Shown here piece after piece: positions 5,313 through 6,072 of a stretch of DNA of 6,072 nt. Source of the stretch: a bacterium (GTDB lineage: Bacteria > Chloroflexota > Dormibacteria > Aeolococcales > Bog-877); the NCBI GenBank assembly GCA_021844355.1, contig JAKBTP010000100.1:1-6072 (forward strand). The letters run 5' to 3'. The notes below the pieces were generated by a model, which did no database searches, had not been told where the DNA came from, and saw only the letters and a program-made list of their open reading frames with translations. The position numbers and the translations under genes were made by a program. How positions within the stretch are numbered: the stretch's first letter is position 1; each line of letters opens with the position of its first letter.

Positions 5313-6072
5313 GTGTTTGACGGCCAGAGGGATCGTAGCAACCGGGAATCGAGGGTTCCGCAGGCCCTCGAGGGGACACCGGGTGGCCAGGGGGGCGAGC
5401 CGGAGCCGACCCGGAGCCCGCGGCGCGGCCGGCTCAAGGTCTTCATCGGAGCCGCCCCGGGGGTGGGCAAGACCTTCGCCATGCTCCAGGAGGCGCATGT
5501 CCTGGCTTCCAAGGGGACGGACGTGGTCGTGGCCTGGGTCCAACCCCACGGGCGGCCGCTCACCGAGGAGGCAGCGTTGGGGCTGGAGCGGGTGCCCCCA
5601 CTTCGCGTCACCTACCGGGGACTCGAGGTCGAGGAGATGGACCTGGAGGCCACGCTGCGGCGCCGCCCGGCGGTGGCGCTGGTCGATGAGCTGGCCCACA
5701 CCAACGTGCCCGGAGTGAAGCACGAACGCCGCTGGCAGGACGTCGAGGAGCTCCGCCGGGCGGGGATCGAGGTGTGGACCACGGTCAACATCCAGCACGT
5801 GGAGAGCCTGCGGGACGTGGTGGAGCGGGTCACGGGAGTCGCCGTCCGGGAGACGCTCCCGGATCCGGTGCTCGACTCTGCCGAGGAGCTGACCCTGGCG
5901 GACATGACTCCGGAGGCTCTGCGCAAGCGCATGCGCCACGGCAACATCTACCCGACCGACCGGATAGAGCTGGCGCTGAACAGCTTCTTCCGGGAGAGCA
6001 ACCTGGCGGCGCTCCGGGAGCTGGCCATCTGGTATGTGGTCCAGCACGAATCCCGCACCGGGCGCCAGCCCT
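5313..6072 (+). CDS. kdpD: KdpD N-terminal sensor domain protein (truncated by window edge)
   Basis: At least 253 codons open to the right edge. From residue 41 it matches the KdpD N-terminal domain (PF02702): LKVFIGAAPGVGKT with the Walker A loop at 46-54, a Walker B-like motif DELAHTN at 125-131, TTVNIQHVESL from 156, VRETLPDP, RMRHGNIYP and FFRESNLAALRELA near the end. In E. coli KdpD this cytoplasmic region binds ATP and tunes kinase and phosphatase activity. It starts 13 bp from the ATG of the divergent kinase, which has no such domain, so the two may together replace one full KdpD; whether a Usp or membrane kinase part follows beyond 6072 cannot be seen. No ATG lies in frame before the Walker A motif; GTG 5313 is the best start (a 40-residue Pro/Gly/Arg-rich leader precedes the fold), TTG 5277 an alternative. 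The gene would be leaderless or nearly so, as no Shine-Dalgarno is evident. It could be a separate sensor or the first gene of a kdp operon. Confidence -1.
   Translation, partial: MFDGQRDRSNRESRVPQALEGTPGGQGGEPEPTRSPRRGRLKVFIGAAPGVGKTFAMLQEAHVLASKGTDVVVAWVQPHGRPLTEEAALGLERVPPLRVTYRGLEVEEMDLEATLRRRPAVALVDELAHTNVPGVKHERRWQDVEELRRAGIEVWTTVNIQHVESLRDVVERVTGVAVRETLPDPVLDSAEELTLADMTPEALRKRMRHGNIYPTDRIELALNSFFRESNLAALRELAIWYVVQHESRTGRQP
5332..5340 (-). promoter_or_regulatory. Possible extended -10 promoter of the histidine kinase-kdpE operon
   Basis: On the minus strand TGC immediately precedes TACGAT (5337-5332), an extended -10 arrangement with four of six consensus bases. Transcription would start near 5325 and leave a short leader before the ATGs at 5308 and 5299. 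No matching -35 is seen. It lies inside the first codons of the divergent KdpD-like gene, where any promoter must fall because the start codons are so close. Low confidence. Confidence -1.

Noticed and set aside
5300..5611. Extension of the kinase N-terminus to ATG 5611
   Set aside because: The added 100 residues are antisense to the conserved Walker A region of the divergent KdpD-like gene and lack any domain.

Overview
This is a very GC-rich window with gene ends overlapping or nearly touching, GTG and TTG start codons, and at least one gene that looks leaderless. Together with a hopanoid-type radical SAM enzyme (HpnH), this suggests an actinobacterial or related Terrabacteria lineage (Actinobacteriota, Chloroflexota or Dormibacterota-like). 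The sequence alone does not fix the phylum.

Layout. The left part (1-1233, minus strand) holds a long MerR-family regulator followed by the N-terminal 90 codons of a UPF0718/ArsP-type membrane permease that runs off the left edge. The 86 bp between the merR start and the hpnH start carry a MerR-style promoter: a -35 and a -10 separated by 19 bp, with a perfect 7-bp inverted repeat across the spacer. It points rightward into two radical SAM genes: hpnH (adenosylhopane synthesis, 1320-2324) and moaA (first step of molybdenum cofactor synthesis, 2353-3375), only 28 bp apart. The merR promoter overlaps it on the other strand.

The right part is a Kdp-like potassium-sensing locus with unusual architecture. 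On the minus strand lie a membrane histidine kinase (DUF4118 four-helix region, coiled coil, HisKA, HATPase) and a KdpE-type response regulator, coupled by a TTG/TGA start-stop overlap. Starting 13 bp away on the opposite strand is a KdpD N-terminal domain protein (Walker A and B ATP-binding region) that runs off the right edge. In E. coli these N-terminal and kinase regions are one polypeptide, KdpD; here they are on opposite strands in head-to-head orientation. moaA and kdpE converge and overlap by 16 bp.

How the parts may work together (inference). The regulator probably controls both its permease and the hpnH-moaA operon through the shared promoter region. The histidine kinase and response regulator probably act with the KdpD-like ATP-binding protein to control potassium uptake (Kdp) genes that are not in this window. 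I see no mobile elements, RNA genes or CRISPR arrays, and no stretch over 300 bp without a gene.
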